A stretch of DNA of 15,267 bases from Coemansia sp. RSA 922 (Eukaryota > Kickxellomycota > Kickxellomycetes > Kickxellales > Kickxellaceae), in the NCBI GenBank assembly GCA_027577415.1, contig JANBQS010000572.1, forward strand, positions 1 through 15,267, given 5' to 3'. Numbering within the stretch: the first letter of the stretch is position 1; each line of letters opens with the position of its first letter. The notes beneath the pieces are model-generated. The model did no database searches, was not told where the DNA came from, and saw nothing but the letters and a program-made list of their open reading frames with translations. Position numbers and translations under genes: made by a program. This document shows, piece by piece, positions 7,321-15,267 of the stretch.

Positions 7321-8369
7321 TCGCTGCGCAAGGCCGATGACGGAGAGGCACCAGGTGTGACCTCGTGGGCAGGAAGTGGGCAATCCACAGCCGTGGAATC
7401 GGCGATGGATGGTCACACAGGAAATAAAAGCAGACAGAGCTATATGTTCCGAGCAAACCGCGATCGACAGCAGCAGCGCCATCAAAGCCTCCACAGGGAG
7501 GAGGCTGGCGAAGAGTGGGCCCATTTATTTCGGAACACATTGTTTTAGAGGAGGTATTGAGCAAGAAAAAGCTCGACACTTTTTCCTAGCGGCGGTAAAG
7601 GCAAGCCAGCTGGAAATTGACACAATAAACATCAAAACAACAACAAATACAGGACACACCCAGAAGCGCCATATTTCGCTTGCACCTGTCATTTGCCACT
7701 CCTCCCCCCACAGACAGTGGCACAGACGCGAGTGACCCGATCCAAAAGCAGTAATATAGACAGAGAGACTGCCATTTGTTTGTTGTGTGTTCTGAGAACG
7801 AATGTGGCAGAGGGAACTAGAATCTCGTGTACTTACTCTGAAAGCTCCGGTGTCAACGAACCAGGGTAGGAGAGCTTGCTCACGGTACAGGCCAAGTTGC
7901 TACGTACAAGGAAAGTCTTTCAATGTTCAAGCCCACGCGCTGACTGATATACGAGCAATAGCAGTGGCGCAGAGCTTCTATATTGCCGCCTGGATATGAT
8001 GGCGCCCAACGGCGATAGAGGGAAAGAAGGGAGATATATGATAGCAACTGACAAATTATGAGAGATAAATAAAGCGCACGCAAAGTAACAAAATAAAAAA
8101 TAAAAAAGATAAAAAAAAGATGACGTGAAGGCAAGAATAAGCTTGGGAGAAAGATGCATGCCATCGACACACAGACGTGCACTAGCGTGGCCAAAACACA
8201 AACACAAAAAGAGACATAACGAACACAATAGGCGGCGCAAGAAAGCCCCAGGGGGAGAGAAGGGACACATCGCAGCCGCATTCACTGTTTTCCTTTGCCT
8301 CAGGTGTCACTTTCTTTGCGCAACATTCTGAATACGCTCATCGCCATGCGCGCCATGTAAAAGCGCAGT

Positions 8370-8378
8370 CTTTATATG
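8370..8378 (-). promoter_or_regulatory. TATA-like box facing the PH gene
   Basis: The minus strand reads CATATAAAG, a good TATA-box match, about 245 bases past the Dicer stop codon and 2.3 kb before the PH-gene ATG. A start about 30 bases downstream would feed into the long pyrimidine-rich leader. Either it is the distal promoter of the PH gene or it drives a separate non-coding transcript. A chance match in an AT-containing 3' flank is also possible. Confidence 0.3.
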
Positions 8379-8493
8379 CCTGACGCCGATCCCCTATACT
8401 GCCAAAGCCACTGTGGCAAAGGAGCCAAAGAGATATGTTTCCCATCTCCTTCAACAGGGCAAACTTTCGCTGCTGGCATTATTGAGGTGATAC

Positions 8494-8571
8494 TTGTTGA
8501 ATTAAGCAACAATTGTATAATGTATATTTGTTTTTCTACAATACTATGCATTGGCTACGGCATATCATGCC
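8494..8571 (-). other. Two small hairpins in the Dicer 3' flank
   Basis: Bases 8494-8499 and 8507-8512 form a TTGTTG/CAACAA stem with a 7-base loop. Bases 8559-8571 form GGCAT-ATC-ATGCC. Both lie 50-130 bases downstream of the Dicer stop, probably in its 3' UTR, where A-rich sequence (AAAAACAAATATACA on the minus strand) could support polyadenylation. The stems are short, and a role in 3'-end formation or mRNA stability is only a possibility. Confidence 0.3.
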
Positions 8572-8623
8572 CCGAGAGCCCCCACCTGACTGCCTCAGTT
8601 GTGCCAACATGCCGAACACAAGG

Positions 8624-11600
8624 TCACTCACGTAATTGAAATAAAATAGGCTCCACGGCTATTGCAGCAGCCTCTGCTTTTGCTGCCGCCGCTTCGGCCT
8701 CGGCTCTTCGCCTCTCCTTACAAGTGCACAGAGGCTGGAGTAGCCGGTCTAGCTTAGTTTCCCCAGCCACCGGATCCTTGTTGCCCGGAAAACAATTTGC
8801 ACCATCCAAGTCTCCATGGAGGGCATTAGGGGCGATGGCATCAATCTTTGCCAGCAACGCGTTGCCCGCACTAATCTTTGCATGCCTCGGAGACTCGCCC
8901 TTGGCCTCTGCCAGCGTACACTCGTGCGCCCTTACCTCACAAATATATCTGCCCATATAGTCAAGCTGGTCAGGGTTAGCCCTGCCGTTCCAAGAGATCT
9001 TGTCACAGCCCCACCCTTGGCAAATAAGTAGGGTTTGGATAACAGAATGCATGGAAAGCGGTCCGGAGTCTACAAATCGGCCCAAGAACGGGCACAACAT
9101 CCGCTGGTAAAAGGCTTCAGCAACCGCCATATCCATATCGGAGTCCACGTACATGGCTCCAAGCAGTGACTCGAATATATCGCCCAGTACTTTGGGCGCT
9201 GGCACAACGTTCCAGCACTCTGGCGGTAGGCCCCAGTACAAGTCGCTGCCATCGTCATTCTTGCTCAAGCATACCTTTCGGCGCTTACCAGCTGTCTGCG
9301 ACTCCCCATCGGAGCATGTTGGATGAGAATGTTGAGACCACGAGTCATCGTCGACGCTTTTGTCTGTGGCTGAGCTGCCATCAGTCAGCCCCAGATCGCT
9401 CGCACTGCTTTCACTCTGGTTTTCTTCTCGGCTCTGACTCCGGACCCAGGTCTTTCGCGCTTGAGCAAGTCGAAACTCGTAGTCGCGCACACTGCTTGCC
9501 AGCACAGGCGAGCTATGCCGAACATACTTGTGCAAGCCGTTGCACACTACAATCAGCGCAAAAAGGTCGTTGCTACAAGCAACATGCTTGACTAGCGTGA
9601 TGCGATGAGGCCGCAGGTCGGGCTGGTAGTCGTAATAGCGCCGCGTAATAAAGTAGTCCAGCACGGCATCGCCCAGAAACTCGAGACGCTGGTAGCTGTT
9701 CGAATGCAAGTCAGTCGAACTACAGTGTGTCACTGCTTCAGCCAGCAATGCCCGGTTCTTGAATCGATAGCCCAGGATGCCCTCAATCTCATCGGCCCGA
9801 CTGGCGCTAAGCATGTCGGCATACGGCTGATCCACGCCAAAGTCAAACAGACGCTCATTGTCGAGCATGGACCGACTGTAGAGGACGTCCGCCCGATCCA
9901 GCTCTGCTTCCATGGCGCGCTCTTGAGCTTCGCCAACTCCTCCAGCGGCTTCCACCGCTACCATGGTAGCAACGGCTACATCTCGACAAACGGTGTTTAG
10001 TAGTTGCACACCGTCCTTGCGCGTGGTCATCGTTTCACGCCATACCCGTCCAAACTCTGACCACGATGACCACATATCACCAACTATGCCCATCGACTGA
10101 GATGCCGCCAGCGCACCAGCAAACCCACCATCAACAACAGATGCTCCCAGAATCGCCTCTATAACATCCGCCACTGTCTTGTCAGATAGCAACCGCGTAG
10201 TGTCGATCTTCTTGCAGACGGGCATTTTCTTCTTGGGCGCCTCTACTGCCTCGCTAGTTTGGCCTTGCTGCGGCAGTTGCGACGCAGCAGGGGTAGATTC
10301 GCTACTGCTCGTATCGTCGACAGTAGCACCGCCGCTCATGTCACTCCCAATGCTGCTCATGGTAGCACTGCTGCTTGAGGTCGGGAGTTGCTGACTAAAA
10401 TCGGCATCATCAGCCGTTGGACTCTGTGGAACAGTACAGACCCACTTGTTAGGAATTGTCGGTATGCGTTGCCATCCTCGTCCAGGCATTCTTTGCTCGC
10501 GCTTGTTGAACGCTTGAGATATAATATACTCGGCTAGGCCAAGTTTGCGTGCCAGAGTAAACAAATTAGCGTTTGACACGATTCGCCCACGACGCTGCGT
10601 CAATAGTCCCTCGTGGTCGTCGGGGTGAGCGACAAACAGCATTGTTGAGGAGACAAGCTTAAGCACCGAGTCGCCCAAGATCTCCAAGCGCTCGTAATTT
10701 GTATCCAGACTGGCGCAAGACGCAGTAATCGCCTGACGCACGGTTTCGACATGAGCACACAATCCCAGCCGCGCCTTGACCGCGCTAGCAATAAGTACTT
10801 GTCCGAGTCGCACAAAGAACGCAGGAAGCAGCGACAGGTTGTTTAGCGTGGGCAGGTCAATGGGCTCTGCCGCACAAAAGAACGGCGACGAGTACAATAC
10901 GTCGGGGTATGCTAGCTTGTCACTGTCGCTGGTCATCGCACCATGGTCCATCACTTCTACATCTGCCGTTGGCGGTGTTTGTAGGTGCACAACCGAGGCG
11001 GCCAGGTAGTTGTAGGTTAGACCCACTGGCCTTAGCTTGAATAGCGGCACAGAATGTCCGTCGGCGGCGTTGGGGAGCATCCAAGGAATGCGCTTGAGGG
11101 CCGCCCAGCTTGCCATCGTCTGTACAGAAAACCGCGCACTAACACCGTCCTTGGCTCTCTTGGTAGAGCCAGTGCGATTGCTCGGCAGCTTGTGCCGGAG
11201 TTCGTCTGCGGCTACGGATGAAACAACGTCTGTCGATGGCTGTTGCTCCATTAGATCCGCCAAAGGCCCGGACTGTGCTTCAGGCTGCGCTTCGGCTTCC
11301 GTCGAGACGCTGCGTCCGTGGTGGTAGGCAGACAAATTGGAGTAAATGTCAACGTCTTCACACAGCCGCTCTACAATCTTTAACTTGCCGTAGTCCAAGC
11401 AGTCCATCACAATCTTATCGACCCACTGCGTATAATGGCCATTGCTGTTTTCATGAATACGTGACCGATCCAAATACAGGTTCTCCGCCAGATCAAAGTC
11501 GATTCCTGAGCCGTCCAGCAATGGCGGCGCGAGCAAGACGCCGATCTTAGCTGTTTCCCAAGACTGGGCTGAACGGATCACTCGCACCAGGAGCTGAGCC

Positions 11601-14600
11601 GAGAAGGTGGCAAGCAGGTCCACCTGCTCACCACTCAGCACTTGACTGCCGACATAAATCGGCTCAATAAAGGTCGCCTTAGAGTCCAGCTCAGTTAGCC
11701 TCGAGGCTAACTTCTCGGTGTAAAGCGGAACTTTGGTATCGGCAGACAATGGGCGGGCTGTAGCAAGTATTACACGCGAGTGTTCGGGCGAACTGGGATG
11801 CTTGAGTGAGACCAAGTACAGGTGCCAAGGGAAGGGCTGATACTCATTGCCCTCGCAACCATCGCCGTTGCTGCTGTCGCTCATGTCACCGCTATGAGTA
11901 GAAGCCGGCGCGCACGGCGGCGGAATAAACTGCTCGGGCACTATGGTCTCGTAGTAGTTAACTGACGACCGTGCGCCCTTGACTCGCTTCTGGCTGCCAG
12001 CTTCTGCCTGAAGATCCAGGGTATCTGTATCGCCGCCCTTATCAGTCCCCAGCTCACTGGCACCGAGCTCGGTCACTGGCACCAGGTTGTCGTCGATGGC
12101 GCCCAGTTGATGCAGCTTTTTGGCTGCCCGAAAGGCCGTCACTTGCTTGGCAAGCTTCTTATTTGGCATCATCGGCCCAACGACTTGGCGCAGTGCTGCG
12201 TTGGCTGGGAGCGTAACCGTGCAGCGATAAAGAGTGACGGGAATCGGCTTGGGTTTCTTTTTCTTCTTTTTCGGGGCCGTCGTCTCGTCAAGAGGGGCTG
12301 GTTCCTGGTAGTGCACAACAGACTCAAAGTCAAACACCGGGGCTAGTAGACAGAACGTGTCCTGAGGAAGCGACTGCACGTAGTGATACAACGTTTGTAT
12401 GGCCGACAAATACGTGATACGGGCCTGCGTGGATATGACCATGTATATACGCCCAGTGGCATCCCTGCTTTCGATCCACGGTTCATCCATATCGCCTCCC
12501 GATGGGCTATCGTCAAGCACGAGCGACGCACGCAGCTGCCTAAGAAGGCGGCCATACTCGGTGTGCAAGTCGCTTGCAACTATCACACCGTCGGCTACCT
12601 GGCTATCGTTGGCCTTCGATTCGGCCTTGCACCACTCCCGCATGCACTTTTCGAGTTCAATCAGCTTCAAGTAGTCCGTAAACGACGCTGTATGCTCTGG
12701 AATTTTCGGCTGCCTCTTCGCGCCTTGCATTGCGTCATCCAGACAGACGCTATCAATGTCGTTGCCTGGCAGCGCTGCTACGATGCCAGCTGCGGCGCCA
12801 TCAGATGCGGCCATGCTCCGCTCGCTATCGCTCATCTCGGGGACCATGACGATGAACTGCGAGTCTAACATTCGCGCCCGGCCTCGCGACTGAATAAGTG
12901 ATGTCGCGGTATTAGGCATATCGAAGCGGATAACGACATTGCACGGCTGGATATCAACACCCTCTTCGGCAACCTGAGTGGCAAATATCAAGTTCAAATT
13001 GCCGCTAGCAAAGTCAGCCAAGGTGAGCTGGTTGACAGTGCGCACCGATCCGCTGCGAATAGGCCGATCCATCGAGCCGCCTGGCCTTTGCGATGCGCCC
13101 AGGAGTACGTCTGCTCGAATAAAGGAAAACTCGGATATCTGTGAGATTATATACACAAGCAATACGGCAGTCAGGCGTCTGCTGGTGAATACAATGACAC
13201 GCAGATCCTGAGGGCAGCTATGCCACTGGTATAGAATGTCTAGTAGCCGGTTGACTTGCGGCGAAAGTCTTTCTCGGACACTGTCCCAGGACTCGGGGCT
13301 GGCCACCAAGTTGCGCAGCTGTGGCAGCGGGTGTTGCTCGCTGCTGGCCGGAGTATCGACATCCATGTTGTCGTGGCTGTGAGGTACTGGCAGCGCGCCT
13401 CCAAGGTGGCTAGAGTAGCGACTCAGTGCGCTGCCGCCAAATTTGTGGTCAATGGCCAGCGCTCGTATGAGATACTGCACGTCATCGAGAGACTCGGTGG
13501 CAGCGATGGTGGGACTGCTGTTCGGGCCAGAGACTTGCGGCTGTAGTTCGTTGGTAATCTCCGCGCTGATATCCACGCTTTCTGTGTTGATGGCCGCGGA
13601 ATCCGATCGGCTCGAGTCGCTGACATCCTCGCTCTCAACACTCGCCGATGATGTCATCACGGTCTGCAGCAGCTGATCACACGGTTGCATCTGGGGCTTG
13701 TATGTCGCCGCAGGCTTGAGTGGTGCGGGACGCAAGCGCATCTTGCGGTGCCACTGGTGTATGTAGTGGTGCCACATCTGGTCTACGCCAAGCGGCCCCA
13801 ACAGTGCCAGAATCACAGGAGCGACCTTTAGCCCCTTTGTAATAACAGTACTAGTGCCACACTGTGCGGCCAGTTCCAGGGTAAGCGCAGTGTCGGCGTA
13901 CTCGGGTGGCAGCGCATACTCGTAGCAAATGCCCTTAGGTTGAGTGGGCGGCGCATCATGACTGGTTGTCAGATCCACAGTACAGATACTCGAGTCTAGC
14001 ATGGCCCGAAGGTGCATGACAGATTCGCTGGCACTATGGCGAGAGTTTAGCGGCGAGGCCGTCATGCCAAAAATATGCGGACGTTCGTTCACCGGGCAAT
14101 GGTCATAAAACTCGCGCATAATAAGAGCGTACGGGTGGTATCCACGCGCATGGTGACACTCGTCAAATACTAGGAGGTCGATATCGGAGATGCGAACGAG
14201 TCCAGCGCGCAGTGCGTTGAGAAGCACCTGGTGAATCATCACCAACACCGACGAGCTTTCCCACTCGGTAGTCCATCTAGCTTCGTCCCACTCGTCGATG
14301 GACATGGATCCGACCAGCTCCTTAACCTTTTGAGTCGAGTTCTTCGCAATGACTCGCGCTTGCTGATGTGCCAGCGCCACAGTATTGTTGAGAAACACCC
14401 TGATTTTCCGTCTTGGGCGCTGACTGCCTTGGTCGGAGTTGTTCACTGTGGGGTTGGTGATTGCGCGCTGCTCGAACCACTGGATAAGCATCACGGCGAC
14501 TAGCGTCTTGCCAGTGCCCGTCTCCAATAATACAATGGCGTTGTCTTGCAGCGCACGTTTGAACAGCGACAGTTGATAATCGCGTGGCTGCACGGTGCTC

Positions 14601-14713
14601 GGAAGGAGCTGTGCTGTGTCTTCAATGCTGGAGTTGACGATGGACACATCGTTGCCATCGTCTGAGCCCTGCTCTCCAGGGCAGGGCTGTACAGCGGCTG
14701 GCCACGACATCAT
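8624..14713 (-). CDS. DCL: Dicer-like ribonuclease III
   Basis: A 2029-residue Dicer that would cut double-stranded RNA into small RNAs for silencing. Numbering is from the ATG at 14713. The open frame reaches back to 14752, but only to a TTG after a TAA, so the ATG is preferred. Domains in order: DExD/H helicase with ETGTGKT (64-70), DECH (184-187), MTASP (217-221), ATQVAEEGVD (578-587) and QSRGRAR (608-614); dimerisation domain DUF283 (~755-880) interrupted by KKKKKKPKP; a divergent platform/PAZ region (~970-1290); RNase IIIa with E1344, D1348, D1516, E1519; RNase IIIb with E1678, D1682, D1845, E1848; and a C-terminal dsRBD (~1886-1962). Both catalytic quartets are complete, so it should be active. 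Ser-rich linkers and inserts make it longer than typical filamentous-fungal Dicers. The Ala/Glu-rich tail ends in RE-stop, where the bases also spell a GTGAGT splice donor. Confidence 0.96.
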   Translation of the reverse strand: MMSWPAAVQPCPGEQGSDDGNDVSIVNSSIEDTAQLLPSTVQPRDYQLSLFKRALQDNAIVLLETGTGKTLVAVMLIQWFEQRAITNPTVNNSDQGSQRPRRKIRVFLNNTVALAHQQARVIAKNSTQKVKELVGSMSIDEWDEARWTTEWESSSVLVMIHQVLLNALRAGLVRISDIDLLVFDECHHARGYHPYALIMREFYDHCPVNERPHIFGMTASPLNSRHSASESVMHLRAMLDSSICTVDLTTSHDAPPTQPKGICYEYALPPEYADTALTLELAAQCGTSTVITKGLKVAPVILALLGPLGVDQMWHHYIHQWHRKMRLRPAPLKPAATYKPQMQPCDQLLQTVMTSSASVESEDVSDSSRSDSAAINTESVDISAEITNELQPQVSGPNSSPTIAATESLDDVQYLIRALAIDHKFGGSALSRYSSHLGGALPVPHSHDNMDVDTPASSEQHPLPQLRNLVASPESWDSVRERLSPQVNRLLDILYQWHSCPQDLRVIVFTSRRLTAVLLVYIISQISEFSFIRADVLLGASQRPGGSMDRPIRSGSVRTVNQLTLADFASGNLNLIFATQVAEEGVDIQPCNVVIRFDMPNTATSLIQSRGRARMLDSQFIVMVPEMSDSERSMAASDGAAAGIVAALPGNDIDSVCLDDAMQGAKRQPKIPEHTASFTDYLKLIELEKCMREWCKAESKANDSQVADGVIVASDLHTEYGRLLRQLRASLVLDDSPSGGDMDEPWIESRDATGRIYMVISTQARITYLSAIQTLYHYVQSLPQDTFCLLAPVFDFESVVHYQEPAPLDETTAPKKKKKKPKPIPVTLYRCTVTLPANAALRQVVGPMMPNKKLAKQVTAFRAAKKLHQLGAIDDNLVPVTELGASELGTDKGGDTDTLDLQAEAGSQKRVKGARSSVNYYETIVPEQFIPPPCAPASTHSGDMSDSSNGDGCEGNEYQPFPWHLYLVSLKHPSSPEHSRVILATARPLSADTKVPLYTEKLASRLTELDSKATFIEPIYVGSQVLSGEQVDLLATFSAQLLVRVIRSAQSWETAKIGVLLAPPLLDGSGIDFDLAENLYLDRSRIHENSNGHYTQWVDKIVMDCLDYGKLKIVERLCEDVDIYSNLSAYHHGRSVSTEAEAQPEAQSGPLADLMEQQPSTDVVSSVAADELRHKLPSNRTGSTKRAKDGVSARFSVQTMASWAALKRIPWMLPNAADGHSVPLFKLRPVGLTYNYLAASVVHLQTPPTADVEVMDHGAMTSDSDKLAYPDVLYSSPFFCAAEPIDLPTLNNLSLLPAFFVRLGQVLIASAVKARLGLCAHVETVRQAITASCASLDTNYERLEILGDSVLKLVSSTMLFVAHPDDHEGLLTQRRGRIVSNANLFTLARKLGLAEYIISQAFNKREQRMPGRGWQRIPTIPNKWVCTVPQSPTADDADFSQQLPTSSSSATMSSIGSDMSGGATVDDTSSSESTPAASQLPQQGQTSEAVEAPKKKMPVCKKIDTTRLLSDKTVADVIEAILGASVVDGGFAGALAASQSMGIVGDMWSSWSEFGRVWRETMTTRKDGVQLLNTVCRDVAVATMVAVEAAGGVGEAQERAMEAELDRADVLYSRSMLDNERLFDFGVDQPYADMLSASRADEIEGILGYRFKNRALLAEAVTHCSSTDLHSNSYQRLEFLGDAVLDYFITRRYYDYQPDLRPHRITLVKHVACSNDLFALIVVCNGLHKYVRHSSPVLASSVRDYEFRLAQARKTWVRSQSREENQSESSASDLGLTDGSSATDKSVDDDSWSQHSHPTCSDGESQTAGKRRKVCLSKNDDGSDLYWGLPPECWNVVPAPKVLGDIFESLLGAMYVDSDMDMAVAEAFYQRMLCPFLGRFVDSGPLSMHSVIQTLLICQGWGCDKISWNGRANPDQLDYMGRYICEVRAHECTLAEAKGESPRHAKISAGNALLAKIDAIAPNALHGDLDGANCFPGNKDPVAGETKLDRLLQPLCTCKERRRAEAEAAAAKAEAAAIAVEPILFQLRE

Positions 14714-14720
14714 AGGTTTG

Positions 14721-14726
14721 CTACAT
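14721..14726 (-). promoter_or_regulatory. ATG-stop minimal upstream ORF before Dicer
   Basis: The minus strand reads ATGTAG, a start codon followed at once by a stop, 7 bases before the Dicer ATG and out of frame with it. The upstream ATG has G at -3, a favourable context, while the first Dicer ATG has C at -3. The second Dicer ATG (14710) has A at -3. Scanning ribosomes may therefore start on this element and pause or reinitiate, lowering Dicer output. Known AUG-stop elements in other eukaryotes stall ribosomes. Use here is inferred and requires that the transcript begins upstream. Confidence 0.45.
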
Positions 14727-15225
14727 GACGAGGATAAGGTTGGGGGTAGCAAAGTTTATTAACTCAGCGAATGAAAGGGAGGAGGGGGGACTGACCGGTT
14801 TCCTGGTCTTGAACACTAACAAAAAGCTACGGAATGAGGTGTACGGTTTGTATACTTACATATGTGCTGAGAAAGAAAAAAATGAAATGAAATGAAAATG
14901 AATTGGAAAATGAATATGAATATGAATGCAGAAAGTTAGAGAAGAGAGAGTATGAAGGTGTTCATCTTTTTTTGAGTGTGCGAGGTTGTGCCATTTTATG
15001 CTGTAACGTAGCTACAGGGTGATTATGTTTGCAACTGTTACTTTTTTTTTTTAGAGCCGTTCAAACCGTGTTTTCGGTACAGCGCCACAATTTTTGTCTA
15101 CTTTGATGTGGCAAAATTTTCTGCATACTGCTGAAGAGAATGAAGAGTCAATCTCCTCAAGCCAACAGCGAGTTGTTTAGAGAAAAAAAGGTATGTATTG
15201 TGCCGACAACTAGTTTAGATCAGCT
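14727..15225 (-). promoter_or_regulatory. Dicer promoter/leader and 3' flank of next gene
   Basis: About 500 bases without a protein frame separate Dicer from the next gene upstream on the same strand. Read on the minus strand, the part nearest Dicer is CT-rich (14769-14795), as in fungal leaders. A donor-like GTAAGT is present (+ strand ACTTAC at 14854-14859), but no clear acceptor follows before the ATG. A T11 run at 15042-15052 and a CTGTA/TACAG inverted repeat at 15001-15017 lie further out. No TATA or CCAAT box was recognised. The far end must include the 3' UTR of the flanking gene. Confidence 0.45.
14876..14929. repeat. Degenerate ATGAA/ATGAAT tandem repeat
   Basis: The + strand is a run of ATGAA, ATGAAA and ATGAAT units (about nine), interrupted once by TTGGAAA. 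It lies 160-220 bases upstream of the Dicer ATG. Such a tract can vary in length between strains and could change promoter spacing. No function is shown by the sequence. Confidence 0.75.
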
Positions 15226-15267
15226 CTAAGCGACGAACGAGGCACCCTTGGTCTCGCTCTTCTTGAG
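15226..15267 (-). CDS. C-terminal end of an unidentified gene
   Basis: On the minus strand the last bases encode LKKSETKGASFVA followed by TAG (15228-15226). The codons used (AAG, ACC, GGT, GCC, TCG, TTC, GTC) are C/G-ending ones typical of a well-expressed fungal gene. The frame is open to the window edge. Thirteen residues are too few to name the protein. It would be transcribed in the same direction as Dicer, which starts about 510 bases downstream. Confidence 0.5.
   Translation of the reverse strand, partial: LKKSETKGASFVA

Larger units (their letters stand above)
6077..8623. other. 2.5 kb intergenic block, no convincing protein gene
   Basis: This stretch lies between the starts of the PH gene and the end of the Dicer gene, both on the minus strand. 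The open frames in it are short, overlap on both strands, and are built of homopolymer runs with no recognisable domain. The + strand is markedly purine-rich over 6160-7130, with A13 at 6307-6319, A9 at 6571-6579 and A11 at 6806-6816. Another A-rich tract lies at 8084-8119. Read on the minus strand this is a long CT-rich leader or promoter, as expected upstream of the PH gene. The right end must contain the Dicer 3' UTR. It may also carry a non-coding RNA. No tRNA, rRNA or transposon ends were found. Confidence 0.6.

Noticed and set aside
7198..7735. Two overlapping plus-strand frames of about 117-119 codons
   Set aside because: They overlap in different frames, include a translated AC repeat (His-Thr run), and have no family resemblance.
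7880..8285. Overlapping minus-strand frames rich in Leu, Phe and Tyr that look like membrane proteins
   Set aside because: The hydrophobicity comes from T-rich sequence read in two frames at once. No domain, no start support, and homopolymer runs throughout.
14713..14752. Dicer starting at TTG 14752, 13 codons further upstream
   Set aside because: TTG starts are not expected in a fungal nuclear gene, and ATG at 14713 is the first in-frame ATG after the TAA at 14758-14756.
1..15267. CRISPR array, insertion sequence or intact transposon
   Set aside because: No regularly spaced repeats, no transposase or reverse-transcriptase motifs, and no terminal inverted repeats with target duplications were seen.

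Overview
The window looks like nuclear DNA of an intron-poor fungus. It holds a full-length Dicer, a Pso2/Snm1 crosslink-repair nuclease with the fungal type of layout, and a long low-complexity PH-domain protein, and all three read as single uninterrupted frames. Long intronless genes at about 50 % GC would suit an early-diverging lineage such as Kickxellomycotina. That placement is an inference from style, not a match I could run.

Layout, left to right. Positions 1-830 are a patchwork of broken genes: a tRNA-like T-arm at the very edge, then the first ~50 codons of a TRAPPC2/Trs20 homologue (173-331, start codon lost, one in-frame stop), joined directly and in another frame to the middle of the splicing helicase Prp16 (328-798). 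Then comes PSO2 (+, 1039-3027), convergent across 118 bp with a PH-domain gene (-, 3146-6076). A 2.5 kb stretch with no convincing protein gene follows (6077-8623). It is strongly purine-rich on the + strand, with splice-like signals and one TATA-like box, all facing the PH gene. The Dicer gene (-, 8624-14713) fills most of the right half. Its leader (14714-15225) carries an ATG-stop element next to the start codon. The last 42 bases are the C-terminal codons of another minus-strand gene that runs off the window.

The intact genes do not form a known pathway together: Dicer acts in RNA silencing, Pso2 in interstrand-crosslink repair, and the PH protein is uncharacterised. The least ordinary items are the TRAPPC2::PRP16 chimeric pseudogene, a PCNA-box-like motif inside the catalytic region of Pso2, and the minimal upstream ORF in front of Dicer. 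I found no transposase, CRISPR array, complete tRNA or rRNA.
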